From Trinickia sp. Y13 (GTDB taxonomy: Bacteria; Pseudomonadota; Gammaproteobacteria; Burkholderiales; Burkholderiaceae), in assembly GCF_029522115.1 (NCBI RefSeq), contig NZ_JAKWFK010000001.1, positions 434,001-498,000 on the forward strand: a DNA stretch of 64,000 bases, given 5' to 3'. The translations under genes were made by a program, and so were the position numbers. Below, piece by piece: positions 1 through 9,318 of the stretch. The notes beneath the pieces were generated by a model. That model was not told the origin of the DNA. It was given only the letters and a program-made list of their open reading frames with translations, and did not search any database. Position 1 is the stretch's first letter; the number at the start of each line of letters is the position of its first letter.

Positions 1-45
1 TATACGTACGTCCTCACTGAGCGGTAAACGCTGGGAGAAGCTGCG

Positions 46-1269
46 ATGACATTAGGTGTTCATTCCGAAGCGGGCAAGCTTCGCACGGTGATGGTGTGCC
101 GGCCGGGACTGGCCCATCGGCGGCTCACGCCGGCCAACCGCGAGGCCCTGCTGTTCGACGATGTGATCTGGGTAGACAAGGCGATCGAGGACCACGATTT
201 CTTCATCGACGTCATGCGCGAGCGTGGAATCGAGGTGCTCGAGTTTCAGCATTTGCTCGCGCAAGTGTGCCTCGACCCAGCGGCGCGGGACTGGATTCTC
301 GATCGGCGCATCGTGGAGGAGGAGGTCGGCACGGGCATGCTGCGCGAGTTGCGGCTCTGGCTCGAAGAGATGCCTGCGCAGCAACTGACCGACGCGCTCG
401 TCGGTGGCATTGCGAAGGCCGACTTGCCATTCGATGCACGCGGGTTGTTCGGCGGTCATCTCGAACGTTCCGATTTCGTGATGCCGCCGCTCGCCAATCT
501 GATCTTCCAGCGCGATCCGAGCGCGTGGATCTATGGCGGTGTCACCTTGCATCCGATGTTCTGGCCGGCGCGGCGCAAGGAGGCGCTGCTGCTCGCCGCC
601 GTCTACCGCTTCCATCCGCGCTTCGCAGGCAAGGTCAAGACGTGGTGGGGCGATCCCGACCGCAACTACGGCGCTGCCACCCTGGAAGGCGGCGACGTGA
701 TGCCGATCGGCAACGGCGTGGTGCTGATCGGCATGGGCGAGCGCACGAGCCCGCAAGCGGTGACGCAAGTCGCGCGGCATCTGTTCTCCGGCAATGGCGC
801 GAACCGAGTCATCGCGTGCGAGATGCCGAAGGCGCGTGCGTCGATGCATCTGGACACGGTGTTCTCCTTCATCGACGTCGACTTCGTCAGCATCTATCCC
901 GGCGTGGCCGACGGCATACGCTGCACGAGCCTGTACCCCGGCGACAAACTGGGCGAAGTTCGATACGAGCGGCACGACGAGGCGTTTCTCGCTGTCGTGG
1001 CCAATGCGCTGGGCGTGGGCTCGCTGCGCGTACTGACGACGGGCGGCGACGCGTACGAGACCGAACGCGAGCAGTGGGACGACGGCAACAACGTGCTCGC
1101 GCTGGATCGACGCGTCGTGCTCGCCTACGACCGCAACACCTATACGAACCGAAAGATGCGGCAAGCGGGCGTGGAGGTGATCGAAATCCCAGGCGGCGAG
1201 CTCGGCCGGGGGCGCGGCGGCAGCCATTGCCTCAGTTGTCCGATCGCGCGCGATCCGATCGACATCTGA
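46..1269 (+). CDS. arcA: Arginine deiminase
   Basis: Cytoplasmic enzyme converting arginine to citrulline and ammonia, first step of the arginine deiminase (ADI) pathway that makes ATP without oxygen. The 407-residue protein has the usual length and the family landmarks in order: FQRDPS, LEGGDV, HLDTVF and a C-terminal GGSHCLSCP in which Cys395 is the expected nucleophile. A GGGAGAAG ribosome site lies just upstream of the ATG. It is followed after 62 bp by arcB and then arcC, so the three form an operon. The antiporter gene arcD is not seen and could lie upstream of the window. The promoter is also outside. Confidence 0.96.
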   Translation: MTLGVHSEAGKLRTVMVCRPGLAHRRLTPANREALLFDDVIWVDKAIEDHDFFIDVMRERGIEVLEFQHLLAQVCLDPAARDWILDRRIVEEEVGTGMLRELRLWLEEMPAQQLTDALVGGIAKADLPFDARGLFGGHLERSDFVMPPLANLIFQRDPSAWIYGGVTLHPMFWPARRKEALLLAAVYRFHPRFAGKVKTWWGDPDRNYGAATLEGGDVMPIGNGVVLIGMGERTSPQAVTQVARHLFSGNGANRVIACEMPKARASMHLDTVFSFIDVDFVSIYPGVADGIRCTSLYPGDKLGEVRYERHDEAFLAVVANALGVGSLRVLTTGGDAYETEREQWDDGNNVLALDRRVVLAYDRNTYTNRKMRQAGVEVIEIPGGELGRGRGGSHCLSCPIARDPIDI

Positions 1270-1331
1270 AATGGCTGAAATAGCTGAAACATCGGAAGGC
1301 TGCTCATTACTCTTTGCTCAACGGATGCCCC

Positions 1332-2333
1332 ATGTTCAACGTACACAATCGAAGCTATCTGACGCTGATCGAATACACGCCGCGCCAGATTCGCTATCTC
1401 CTGGATCTGTCGCGAGACCTGAAGCGCGCCAAATACGCCGGAACGGAAGTGCCGCGCTTGAGTGGCAAAAACATCGCCTTGATCTTCGAGAAGTCGTCGA
1501 CGCGCACGCGCTGCGCGTTCGAAGTAGCGGCGCACGATCAGGGCGCGCATGTGACATACCTCGATCCGGCCGGGTCGCAGATCGGGCACAAGGAATCGAT
1601 CAAAGACACGGCGCGTGTCTTGGGCCGCATGTTCGACGCGATCGAATACCGGGGTTTTGCTCAGGAGACGGTCGAGGAGTTGGCGCAATACGCCGGTGTG
1701 CCCGTGTATAACGGCTTGACGGACGAATTTCACCCGACGCAAATGCTGGCCGATGTCCTGACGATGACGGAGTTCAGCGATAAACCGCTTCACGATATCG
1801 CTTATTGCTACATCGGCGATGCGCACAACAACAGCGGCAACTCGCTGATGGTGGTCGGCGCGAAGCTGGGAATGGACGTGCGCTTGTGCGCGCCGCGCGC
1901 ATTGTGGCCGCACGACGAATTGATCGCACAATGCCGCGCGATCGCGGCGCAGACGGGAGCGCGCCTTACGTTGACGGAAACACCCGACGAAGCGGTGAAA
2001 GGCGCCGACTTCATTTACACGGATGTCTGGGTGTCGATGGGAGAGCCGGTGGAAAAGTGGGGCGAAAGAATCCACGCGCTTTTGCCGTATCAGGTGAATG
2101 CGGAACTCGTCGCGGCCACCGGAAACCCGCGCGTGAAGGTCATGCATTGCCTGCCGGCGCTCCACGACACGGCAACGCATGTGGGCAAGCAGATCGCAGC
2201 GCAATACGGCCTTGAAAACGGCATTGAAATCACCGATGAGGTCTTCGAATCGGACGCGTCGGTCGTATTCGAGCAGGCCGAGAACCGCTTGCATACGATC
2301 AAAGCCGTATTGGTCGCAACGCTGGCCGGGTGA
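1332..2333 (+). CDS. arcB: Ornithine carbamoyltransferase, catabolic type
   Basis: In the ADI pathway this enzyme runs catabolically, splitting citrulline with phosphate into ornithine and carbamoyl phosphate. The 333-residue protein carries the carbamoyl-phosphate loop SSTRTR near residues 55-60 and the ornithine-binding HCLP motif near residue 271. The ATG at 1332 gives [10 protein letters not shown], a typical family start; an in-frame TTG at 1314 would add six residues and is less likely. Its place between arcA and arcC argues for the catabolic role over biosynthetic ArgF, although the fold is shared. The stop at 2333 is 12 bp before arcC. Confidence 0.94.
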   Translation: MFNVHNRSYLTLIEYTPRQIRYLLDLSRDLKRAKYAGTEVPRLSGKNIALIFEKSSTRTRCAFEVAAHDQGAHVTYLDPAGSQIGHKESIKDTARVLGRMFDAIEYRGFAQETVEELAQYAGVPVYNGLTDEFHPTQMLADVLTMTEFSDKPLHDIAYCYIGDAHNNSGNSLMVVGAKLGMDVRLCAPRALWPHDELIAQCRAIAAQTGARLTLTETPDEAVKGADFIYTDVWVSMGEPVEKWGERIHALLPYQVNAELVAATGNPRVKVMHCLPALHDTATHVGKQIAAQYGLENGIEITDEVFESDASVVFEQAENRLHTIKAVLVATLAG

Positions 2334-2345
2334 GTGGAGCGAACC

Positions 2346-3293
2346 ATGCGATTGGTCGTGGCATTAGGCGGGAATGCACTGCTCAAACGCGGTGAGCCGG
2401 TCAGCGCGGATGCGCAGCGCCGCAACGTTCGGCTGGCCGCAGTTCAACTGGCCAAGGTCGCCGCGGGCAACGAGCTCGTGATCGTGCATGGAAACGGACC
2501 GCAGGTGGGATTGCTCGCGCTCGAACAGGCGACGATGCCGCAGGCCGAGCATTTTCCGCTCGATGTCTTGGATGCGGAATCGGAAGGGATGATCGGCTAC
2601 ACGATCGAGCAGGAACTCGGAAACGAGCTTCCTTCCGAGCGAGCCTGCGCGACCCTGCTGACGATGGTGGAGGTCAGCGCCGCGGATCCGGCTTTCGCGC
2701 ACCCCACCAAGCCGATCGGCGCCGTGTACACCCTCGCGCAAGCGCAAGCCATGATTGCCGAGAAGGGCTGGACGATGGCGCGCGACGGCGATTCGTACCG
2801 GCGTGTGGTGCCGAGTCCCAAGCCGGTCCGCTTGCTCGAAATGCAGGCCGTACGATGGCTGCTCGAAAAAGGCGCCGTCGTGATTTGTGCGGGCGGTGGG
2901 GGTATCCCCGTCGTCGAGGCGCAGGACGGCCGTTATTGCGGCGCCGAAGCCGTGGTCGACAAAGATGCGAGCGCGGCGCTCCTTGCCGCGGCAATCGACG
3001 CGGACCTGCTCGTGATCGCCACCGACGTGCCCGGCGTTTTCAGAGATTGGGGTACACCGTCGGCGCGCCTGGTTCGGCGCGTGAGTCCCGATGCACTCGG
3101 GGCACAAGCCTTCGCCGCGGGATCGATGGCGCCCAAAGTCAAGGCCGCATGCGAGTTCGCCAAACATTCCGGGCGTCGCGCCGTGATCGGTGCGCTGGGG
3201 CAAATCGATGCATTGATCGCCGGCACGGCCGGCACGTCGGTCGATTGCGCATATGCGGAATCGGTGGAGGAGGAAGTCAAAGGGCAGGGATGA
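2346..3293 (+). CDS. arcC: Carbamate kinase
   Basis: Transfers phosphate from carbamoyl phosphate to ADP, the ATP-yielding last step of the ADI pathway. The 315-residue protein begins [16 protein letters not shown] and has [11 protein letters not shown] near residue 45, both typical of the amino-acid-kinase fold of carbamate kinases. I chose the ATG at 2346 because GGAGCGAA stands just before it; the in-frame GTG at 2334 directly follows the arcB stop and lacks its own site. Translation is probably coupled to arcB. Confidence 0.95.
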   Translation: MRLVVALGGNALLKRGEPVSADAQRRNVRLAAVQLAKVAAGNELVIVHGNGPQVGLLALEQATMPQAEHFPLDVLDAESEGMIGYTIEQELGNELPSERACATLLTMVEVSAADPAFAHPTKPIGAVYTLAQAQAMIAEKGWTMARDGDSYRRVVPSPKPVRLLEMQAVRWLLEKGAVVICAGGGGIPVVEAQDGRYCGAEAVVDKDASAALLAAAIDADLLVIATDVPGVFRDWGTPSARLVRRVSPDALGAQAFAAGSMAPKVKAACEFAKHSGRRAVIGALGQIDALIAGTAGTSVDCAYAESVEEEVKGQG

Positions 3294-3389
3294 AACGGAT
3301 CGGAAAAATATAAATCGCGACAGCATCGCCAAAAGCGCCCAGACTGCGCTCATGGCGGTTGCTTTCGCGGTCGTCCAATCTGGAGAGTC

Positions 3390-3533
3390 ATGATGTCAAA
3401 AGGCACGACGCGGGGTAATCGCGAGGCGAAAAAGCCTAAACAGCCTAAAAAAGTGGCCCCTCCTGCAGATAGCGCATCGCTCGCCAATGGCGCGAAAGCC
3501 GCAGCGACCAGCGCTCCCCCGAGAAAAAAATAG
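3390..3533 (+). CDS. Small lysine-rich hypothetical protein
   Basis: A 46-47-residue reading frame (ATGATG start at 3390/3393) preceded by TGGAGAG. The product is very basic in its first half (RGNREAKKPKQPKK) and ends in PPRKK. I recall short conserved proteobacterial proteins with a similar RGNKEAKKPK N-terminus, but no function is known to me. The charge suggests nucleic-acid or ribosome contact, which is only inference. It stands alone, 96 bp after arcC and on the same strand. Confidence 0.6.
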   Translation: MMSKGTTRGNREAKKPKQPKKVAPPADSASLANGAKAAATSAPPRKK

Positions 3534-3727
3534 CAGAGGGCGATGGGCGGCTTCATAGCGCTCGTGCCGCCCGTTCATCGCAGTCGGATGCGAAGGTGCA
3601 TTCCCTCGAGATATCGCTCGGCATGAGTGCGATGGAGGATGGCAACGCCGTGGCGGCGGGTGACTTGGAAGGATTCAAGCCTGTGCCGCTGACAGATCCC
3701 GATGCGTTTTAGCGAAAACGTCGCCGC

Positions 3728-3979
3728 TCACGAAATCGAATATCGATTCTGTGGGCCGGCGACGTATTGCTTTCTGGCGATTTCGAGGAGCCTTTCACGG
3801 CATTCATCGAAGGCGCCCAGCAACGAGCGCTCGTCGGTGCCTGCGTCGGGGCGCAGGCTTTTGATCATCGCGCCGTCCACCTGGAAGGTGATTTCGCGCG
3901 AGTTATCGTATCCCCAAAAATAGACGCAATGCCTAGTGGCATCGTAACTGCGGCTGGGATTGGGGAATTCGAGTGCCAC
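3728..3979 (-). CDS. DUF1488 family protein
   Basis: Small cytoplasmic protein of about 83 residues. The segment FPNPSRSYDATRHCVYFWGYD followed by REITFQVDG is characteristic of DUF1488, a proteobacterial family without a known role. I prefer the GTG at 3979, which has AAAGG six bases upstream and overlaps the end of the preceding gene; an ATG at 4015 would add 12 residues, lacks a ribosome site and lies inside that gene. The pair is probably co-transcribed. Confidence 0.7.
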   Translation of the reverse strand: MALEFPNPSRSYDATRHCVYFWGYDNSREITFQVDGAMIKSLRPDAGTDERSLLGAFDECRERLLEIARKQYVAGPQNRYSIS

Positions 3980-3981
3980 GA

Positions 3982-4173
3982 TCAGCCTTTGGCGCGCACG
4001 ACCGAATAACGCCATTTGCTGGCGTTCGAATCGATGGAGGCATCGTTGACGCGCCGCTGCTCGGCGCGCAATGCGTCGGCGGTTTCGAGGATGAGCGCCT
4101 GTTTCCTACGATCCTGGGTGTATTCGCTCACGCGGGCGGCAAGGGTGGCGGTTTGTTTTGTGGGTGATCGCAT
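3982..4173 (-). CDS. Small hypothetical protein
   Basis: A frame of about 63 residues starting MRSPTKQTATLAARVSEYTQ, with AGGA ten bases before the ATG. It is rich in Arg, Ala and Gln and probably helical, with no membrane segment. I do not recognise a family. Its stop abuts the start of the DUF1488 gene, so the two are likely translated together. An upstream ATG at 4200 is possible but has no ribosome site. Confidence 0.5.
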   Translation of the reverse strand: MRSPTKQTATLAARVSEYTQDRRKQALILETADALRAEQRRVNDASIDSNASKWRYSVVRAKG

Positions 4174-4291
4174 GATGTGTCCTGGTAACGGAGGCCACAA
4201 CGCGCGACCAGCCTAGTCCGACTGTACACCCTTTGTCGGCGTTGGCGCGTTTTATTATCGGCGGCGGCGATTCTCCAGACATATGTCGGAA

Positions 4292-4310
4292 CGTTCGATA
4301 TTCGCGAACG
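4292..4310. promoter_or_regulatory. Palindrome in the divergent intergenic region
   Basis: CGTTCG and CGAACG arms separated by 7 bp lie between the leftward small-gene pair and the rightward CoA-transferase operon. The shape is that of a regulator binding site, and the only nearby regulator is the LysR gene at 8178. Binding is not shown. Confidence 0.3.
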
Positions 4311-4358
4311 GTCCTTGGCAAATTGCGGTTGGACCGGCCCGATCCCTCGCTGGTAACT

Positions 4359-4390
4359 TGTCTCCCAACAGAAAACTTGGTTTGGAGACA
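4359..4390 (+). promoter_or_regulatory. Inverted repeat covering the ribosome site of the CoA-transferase
   Basis: TGTCTCC at 4359-4365 is the exact complement of GGAGACA at 4384-4390, separated by 18 bases. The right arm contains the GGAG ribosome site of the gene starting at 4396. If this lies within the transcript, the hairpin would hide the ribosome site; as DNA it could instead be a protein-binding site. Confidence 0.35.
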
Positions 4391-4395
4391 GCATA

Positions 4396-5589
4396 ATGAG
4401 TGGACCCCTTAAGGGTATCCGCGTCATCGAGATCGGAACGCTCATCGCGGCGCCATTTGCCGCGCGCCTCATGGCCGAATTCGGCGCAGAAGTCATCAAA
4501 ATCGAACCGCCCCAAACGGGCGATCCGTTACGTAAATGGCGCAAGCTGCATGAGGGCACCTCGCTCTGGTGGTATTTGCAGTCGCGCAACAAGAAATCCA
4601 TTTGTGTCAATTTAAAATCGGCCGCCGGAATTGAAATCGTCAAGCAACTGGCTGCCGACGCCGATGTCCTCATCGAAAATCTGCGCCCCGGCGCGCTCGA
4701 AGCGCTCGGCTTGGGCTGGGACGCGCTGCATTCGATCAACCCAAAACTGACGATGGTTCGCATTTCAGGGTATGGCCAGTCAGGTCCCTACCGCGACCGG
4801 CCGGGTTTCGGCGCGATCGGCGAAGCGATGGGCGGCATCCGCTATACCACGGGTGAGATGGACGGCGTGCCCACACGCGCGGGCGTGAGCTTGGGCGATT
4901 CGCTCGCATCGCTCCATGGCGTGATCGGCGCCTTGATGTCGTTGCTGCGTGTGAAGACGGGACAGGGCGAAGGACAAGTCGTGGACGTCTCGCTCGTGGA
5001 AAGCGTGTTCAATCTCATGGAAAGCCTCGTGCCCGAATACGATCTGCTGGGGCATGTGCGCGAGCGCAGCGGAGGCGCGCTGCCTGGCATTGCGCCGTCC
5101 AATACCTACCGCACGAAGGATGGCCGCTTCGTCGTGATCGCGGGCAATAGCGATCCGATTTTCCTGCGGTTGATGCAAACCATCGGCCGGGCCGATTTGG
5201 CCGACGATCCTGCGCTGGCGCACAACGACGGACGCGTGAAGCAAAGCGCGCTGCTCGACAAGGCGATTGGCGAGTGGGCGCGGCTTCATGCGATCGACGA
5301 TATTCTGGCCGCGCTCGAGCGCGCGCAGGTGCCCGCGGGCCGCATTTACTCGGTGGCCGACATCGTCGCCGATCCCCACTACCAGGCGCGCGACATGCTG
5401 CTGCAGGCGCACTTGCCGGGGGGCGTATCGGTGAAAATGCCCGGCATCGTGCCGAAGTTGTCGCAAACGCCAGGCGCCGTGCGTTGGCAAGGACCGGCGC
5501 TCGGCGAGCACACGGAGAGCGTGCTCGGCGAACTCGGATTCGATCGCGACGACTTCGAGCGCTTGCGCAGCGAAGGAGCGGTGCAATGA
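4396..5589 (+). CDS. Class III (CaiB/BaiF) CoA-transferase
   Basis: Moves CoA between carboxylic acids, activating a substrate for the downstream lyase. The 397-residue length and sequence fit the family: GIRVIEIGTLIAAPFAARL at the N-terminus, ADVLIENLRPGALEALGL near residue 85 and VRISGYGQSGPYRDRPGFG near residue 120. The C-terminus overlaps the next start codon by ATGA, so it is coupled to the HMG-CoA-lyase-like gene. This enzyme pair is common in catabolism of branched or hydroxylated dicarboxylic acids such as itaconate/citramalate or 3-hydroxy-3-methylglutarate. The real substrate cannot be read from sequence. Confidence 0.9.
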   Translation: MSGPLKGIRVIEIGTLIAAPFAARLMAEFGAEVIKIEPPQTGDPLRKWRKLHEGTSLWWYLQSRNKKSICVNLKSAAGIEIVKQLAADADVLIENLRPGALEALGLGWDALHSINPKLTMVRISGYGQSGPYRDRPGFGAIGEAMGGIRYTTGEMDGVPTRAGVSLGDSLASLHGVIGALMSLLRVKTGQGEGQVVDVSLVESVFNLMESLVPEYDLLGHVRERSGGALPGIAPSNTYRTKDGRFVVIAGNSDPIFLRLMQTIGRADLADDPALAHNDGRVKQSALLDKAIGEWARLHAIDDILAALERAQVPAGRIYSVADIVADPHYQARDMLLQAHLPGGVSVKMPGIVPKLSQTPGAVRWQGPALGEHTESVLGELGFDRDDFERLRSEGAVQ

Positions 5590-6527
5590 GCCCCCGCACG
5601 TACGAACCGCTGATCGTGCAGGAAGTGGCGCCTCGCGACGGCTTGCAGATCGAGCCCACGTGGGTGGAGACGCGCGACAAAGTCGCCCTGATCGATCGAT
5701 TGTCGAAGGCCGGCTTCTCTCGCATCGAGGCAGGTTCTTTCGTTTCGCCTAAGGCGATTCCCGCGTTGCGCGACGGCGAAGCGGTGTTTCGCCAGATCGC
5801 ACGCCAGCCGGGTGTCGTCTACGTGGCGCTCGTGCCGAACCTGAAGGGCGCCGAGCGTGCACTGGCTGCGCGCGCCGATGAGCTGAACCTCGTCATGTCG
5901 GCGAGCGAAACACATAACCGCGCCAACATGCGGATGAGCTGCAGCGCATCGCTCGACGGCTTCGCCGATATCGTGCGATGCGTCGCCGGGTCGGGCGTCG
6001 GCTTGAACGCAACGGTGGCGACCGCATTCGGTTGCCCCTTCGAAGGCCCGATCGACGAGAGCCGCGTGATGGGTATCGTAGCGGCGTACCAAGAGAGGGG
6101 CATTGCGAACGTCACGCTTGCCGATACGACCGGGATGGCGAACCCGCGGCAAGTCTTGCGGCTCGTGTCTCGCGTGCTCGAGCGCGTGCCCGTAGGTTCG
6201 CTCACGCTGCACTTTCACAACACCCGAGGGTTGGGGCTTGCCAACGTGCTCGCCGCCTACGACGCCGGAGCACGCCGTTTCGACGCCGCATTGGGTGGGC
6301 TCGGCGGCTGTCCGTTCGCCCCGGGCGCATCGGGAAACATCTGCACCGAGGACCTCGTCAACTTATGCGAGGAAATGGGCATCCCCACCGGGATCGATCT
6401 CCAGCAACTGATCGCGTTATCGCGCGGGCTGCCGGCGTTGCTCGGGCATGACGTTCCCGGGCAAGTCGCAAAAGCCGGACGCAACTGTGATCTGCATCCG
6501 GTGCCCGAATACGTTCGCAACCTTTGA
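5586..6527 (+). CDS. Hydroxymethylglutaryl-CoA lyase family protein
   Basis: TIM-barrel lyase cleaving a 3-hydroxy-3-methylglutaryl-CoA-like thioester into a keto acid or acyl-CoA plus acetyl-CoA. The 313-residue protein shows PRDGLQ near residue 17 (catalytic Arg-Asp), LHFHNTRGLGLAN near residue 211 with metal-binding His, and GGLGGCPFAPGASGN near residue 237 with the active-site Cys. The ATG overlaps the stop of the CoA-transferase. With that enzyme and the MFS carrier it forms an apparent uptake, activation and cleavage route for an organic acid. Confidence 0.9.
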   Translation: MSPRTYEPLIVQEVAPRDGLQIEPTWVETRDKVALIDRLSKAGFSRIEAGSFVSPKAIPALRDGEAVFRQIARQPGVVYVALVPNLKGAERALAARADELNLVMSASETHNRANMRMSCSASLDGFADIVRCVAGSGVGLNATVATAFGCPFEGPIDESRVMGIVAAYQERGIANVTLADTTGMANPRQVLRLVSRVLERVPVGSLTLHFHNTRGLGLANVLAAYDAGARRFDAALGGLGGCPFAPGASGNICTEDLVNLCEEMGIPTGIDLQQLIALSRGLPALLGHDVPGQVAKAGRNCDLHPVPEYVRNL

Positions 6528-6618
6528 CCGGCGTTCGCCGTTTTACCGCTTCCCCTTTTTGACCTTCTACAACGATATTGGACCGGACGGCATCGCCCAG
6601 TTCGGCTTGGAGACGATG

Positions 6619-8079
6619 ATGAGTAAGCCAGCAGTCGCCACGGTAGGCGAACAGGAACGCGCGCAGGAGGCCCACGCGAGCCTATCGATGCGCAAGGCAG
6701 CCGAGATCGCGGCGCGATTCGATCGATTGCCGCCCTCGCGCACCGTTTGGACGATGGTGATCCTGATTTCGCTTGGCGGTGTATTCGAATTCTACGACCT
6801 GTTCTTCACCGGCTATGTCGCGCCCGGAATGATCGCATCGGGGCTGTTCAAGCCCGAATCGCTGGGCTTTTTCGCGGCGCTGCAGCCGCTTGCCGTCGCT
6901 GGCTTCGGCACGTTCGTCTTTGCTACGTTCGCCGGCCTTTGGATCGGCACGCTCGTATTCGGTTTCGTCGCGGATCGCTTCGGCCGCCGTTTCGTCTTCA
7001 CCGGATCGCTGCTGTGGTACATGGTCTGCACGGCGATCATGGCGTTTCAAACGTCCGGCTTCGCGCTCGATATTTGGCGCCTCATCGCGGGGATCGGGAT
7101 CGGCGTCGAACTCGTGACGATCGATACGTATATTTCCGAGCTGATTCCGAGCGGCGAGCGGGGCCGAGCCTACGCCGTCAATCAGTTCATCACGTTCTCG
7201 GTCGTGCCGTTCGTCGCGTTTCTCGCGTATGTGCTCAAAGGCACGCAGCCCTTCGGCTTGGACTACTGGCGTGTTGTCATGCTGATCGGTTCGGTCGGCG
7301 CTGTGATCGTCTGGATTTTGCGTCACAAGATTCCCGAAAGCCCGCGCTGGCTTGCGCGTCACGGATGCATCGAGGAAGCCGAGCGCATCGTGGCGGACAT
7401 CGAACGCCGGGTGATTGCGGAGAAGGGCATATTGCTGCCCGCGCCGCGATCGGCTTCGCTCGAGCAGCAGGGCAAAGGGTCGTACAAGGAAATCTTCGGG
7501 CCGCAATACCGTGCTCGCACGATCATCCTGTCGATCTTCAATATCGCGCAAGTGATTGGTTTTTACGGCTTTGCGGCTTGGGTGCCGACGCTCCTGATCA
7601 ACCGAGGCATTCATGTCACGGCCAGCCTCGGGTATGCGTTCATCATTGCGATCGCGAACCCGTTCGGTCCGCTGCTCGGTGTTTGGTTCGCCGATAAGCT
7701 CGAACGTAAGACTCAGATTTGCGGCAGTCTAATCACGATGGGTGTCGTGATCGCCATCTTTTCTCAGGCATCCGCGCCGTGGTTGCTGATCGTGCTCGGC
7801 GTCCTCTTCACGCTGGCAGCGAACATCATGTCGTACGCCTTCCACGGGTACCAGGCCGAACTCTATCCCACGCGCATCCGCGCTCGGGCCATCGGCTTCG
7901 TCTATTCGTGGAGCCGGATTTCCGCCGCGTTCGCCGGGCTCGCCATCGGCATCTTGCTGCATGGATACGGCGTGCCGGGCGTGGCGGGCTTCATCGCCGT
8001 CTCGATGCTTGTCGGCGTTTGCATGGTCCTCCTGGGACCGTCGACCCGAGGCCGCTCGCTTGAAGCAATCAGTCGTTGA
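6619..8079 (+). CDS. MFS transporter, sugar/organic-acid type
   Basis: Inner-membrane carrier of about 486 residues with roughly 12 hydrophobic segments. VADRFGRR after the second pair of helices is the MFS loop motif. The soluble N-terminus of about 45 residues precedes the first helix. I chose the second of two adjacent ATGs (6616, 6619) because GGAG is six bases from it. It follows the CoA-transferase/lyase pair on the same strand with a gap of about 90 bp, so it probably imports their substrate as a proton symporter. Confidence 0.85.
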   Translation: MSKPAVATVGEQERAQEAHASLSMRKAAEIAARFDRLPPSRTVWTMVILISLGGVFEFYDLFFTGYVAPGMIASGLFKPESLGFFAALQPLAVAGFGTFVFATFAGLWIGTLVFGFVADRFGRRFVFTGSLLWYMVCTAIMAFQTSGFALDIWRLIAGIGIGVELVTIDTYISELIPSGERGRAYAVNQFITFSVVPFVAFLAYVLKGTQPFGLDYWRVVMLIGSVGAVIVWILRHKIPESPRWLARHGCIEEAERIVADIERRVIAEKGILLPAPRSASLEQQGKGSYKEIFGPQYRARTIILSIFNIAQVIGFYGFAAWVPTLLINRGIHVTASLGYAFIIAIANPFGPLLGVWFADKLERKTQICGSLITMGVVIAIFSQASAPWLLIVLGVLFTLAANIMSYAFHGYQAELYPTRIRARAIGFVYSWSRISAAFAGLAIGILLHGYGVPGVAGFIAVSMLVGVCMVLLGPSTRGRSLEAISR

Positions 8080-8177
8080 CGGCTGAGGGGGCGCCCGTAT
8101 TGCGCGCGGGGGGCGCTTCCTCCAGAATGCTTTGCCGCCTCATGGCGGCTTTCGCCGATGTCCGGCACGACTTGGCC

Positions 8178-9098
8178 ATGGTTCCGAAAAACCTGTTGCG
8201 ACGGCTCGACCTCACGACACTCAAGCTCTTCCTGACGGTACACGAGGAGGGCACGCTCACGCGCGCCGCCGAGCGCGAGGCGATTGCCGTGTCCGCCGCG
8301 AGCAAGCGGCTGCTCGAGTTGGAGCAAGCGGTCGGTGCGTCGCTTTTTCGCCGAAACGCACGCGGCATGACGTTGACCCCAGCAGGCGAGACGCTGCTGC
8401 ATTACGCGCGTCGCGTCATGCGCGATATCGAGAGTATCGGCGTCGAGCTGGCCGGGCACGCGAGCGGTGTGCGCGGCTATGTCCGGATGGTCGCGAACCT
8501 GTCGGCGATCGTCGAATTCCTTCCAGAAGATCTGCGTGCGTTTCAGGCAAACCACGAGCGCGTCAAGATCGATCTCGAAGAACGGCCGAGCGGTGGCGTG
8601 GTTCAAGCGGTGCAAGATCATCTCGCCGACGTCGGCATCTGCTCGGGCGACGCCGACCCGCACGGCCTGCAGACCACGCATTATCGTAACGATGAGCTCG
8701 TGGTGGTCGTGCGAGACGACCATCCGCTGGCCTTGCGCGAGAGCGTGGGTTTCGCACAGACGCTCGACGGCGATCACGTCGGCTTGCATTCGGCCAGCTC
8801 CATCAATGCGCGCACGCACCTCGCCGCGCAACAGGCGGGCCGGCCTTTGAAGCTGCGCATCCACGTGCCGGGCTTCGATGCGGTATGTCGGATGGTGCAG
8901 GCGGGCATGGGTGTCGGCGTGCTGCCGCTGAAGGTCTATCAAATCATGGGCCGCCCGCTTGGCCTCGCCGCGGTCGCACTCGAAGACGATTGGGCGCGGC
9001 GCGAGCTGATGCTCGTAGTGCGCGATGTCGATGCTTTGTCGCCCGTCAGCCGCTTGCTCTTCGATCACCTGCGTTGCGCGCAGGCCGCGCAGGGCTGA
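8178..9098 (+). CDS. LysR-family transcriptional regulator
   Basis: About 306 residues with the LysR layout. The N-terminal winged helix reads LTTLKLFLTVHEEGTLTRAA and SAASKRLLELEQAVGASLF, followed by a periplasmic-binding-protein-like effector domain. The ATG at 8178 places the helix-turn-helix at the usual distance; in-frame ATGs at 8076 and 8142 are possible, and none has a clear ribosome site. It is downstream of, and collinear with, the CoA-transferase, lyase and MFS genes and probably controls them. Confidence 0.85.
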   Translation: MVPKNLLRRLDLTTLKLFLTVHEEGTLTRAAEREAIAVSAASKRLLELEQAVGASLFRRNARGMTLTPAGETLLHYARRVMRDIESIGVELAGHASGVRGYVRMVANLSAIVEFLPEDLRAFQANHERVKIDLEERPSGGVVQAVQDHLADVGICSGDADPHGLQTTHYRNDELVVVVRDDHPLALRESVGFAQTLDGDHVGLHSASSINARTHLAAQQAGRPLKLRIHVPGFDAVCRMVQAGMGVGVLPLKVYQIMGRPLGLAAVALEDDWARRELMLVVRDVDALSPVSRLLFDHLRCAQAAQG

Positions 9099-9148
9099 GC
9101 TTAAAGGCGACGCACACAGATCCGAACCAATGCGTCTTGCGACGATGG

Positions 9149-9162
9149 TTGATATCGATCAA
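9149..9162 (+). promoter_or_regulatory. FNR/ANR-type box, perfect consensus
   Basis: TTGATATCGATCAA is an exact TTGAT-N4-ATCAA palindrome between the LysR gene and the alpha/beta-hydrolase gene at 9319. A TACGCT hexamer (9185-9190) is centred 32 bp downstream, close to the -41.5/-10 arrangement of class II FNR-activated promoters. This predicts a transcript starting near 9197 and induction at low oxygen. Confidence 0.7.
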
Positions 9163-9318
9163 GCCATCGTCTGCGTCCACGCACTACGCTCGAATGCCGT
9201 GCGTTGTCTGCCGCCCGCGTCGAATCCCGCAGTGCCATACGCGTGCCGCGCGCCCAACCCGATCCGAGCGTTGCGGCGCAAGCGCCTAGCCGGCTGCGTG
9301 CATATGAAAGGAACCGTT

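Noticed and set aside
3623-3712. 29-codon frame after the small basic protein
   Set aside because: Ribosome site is weak (GAG at a long distance), and the product is too short to judge; likely chance.
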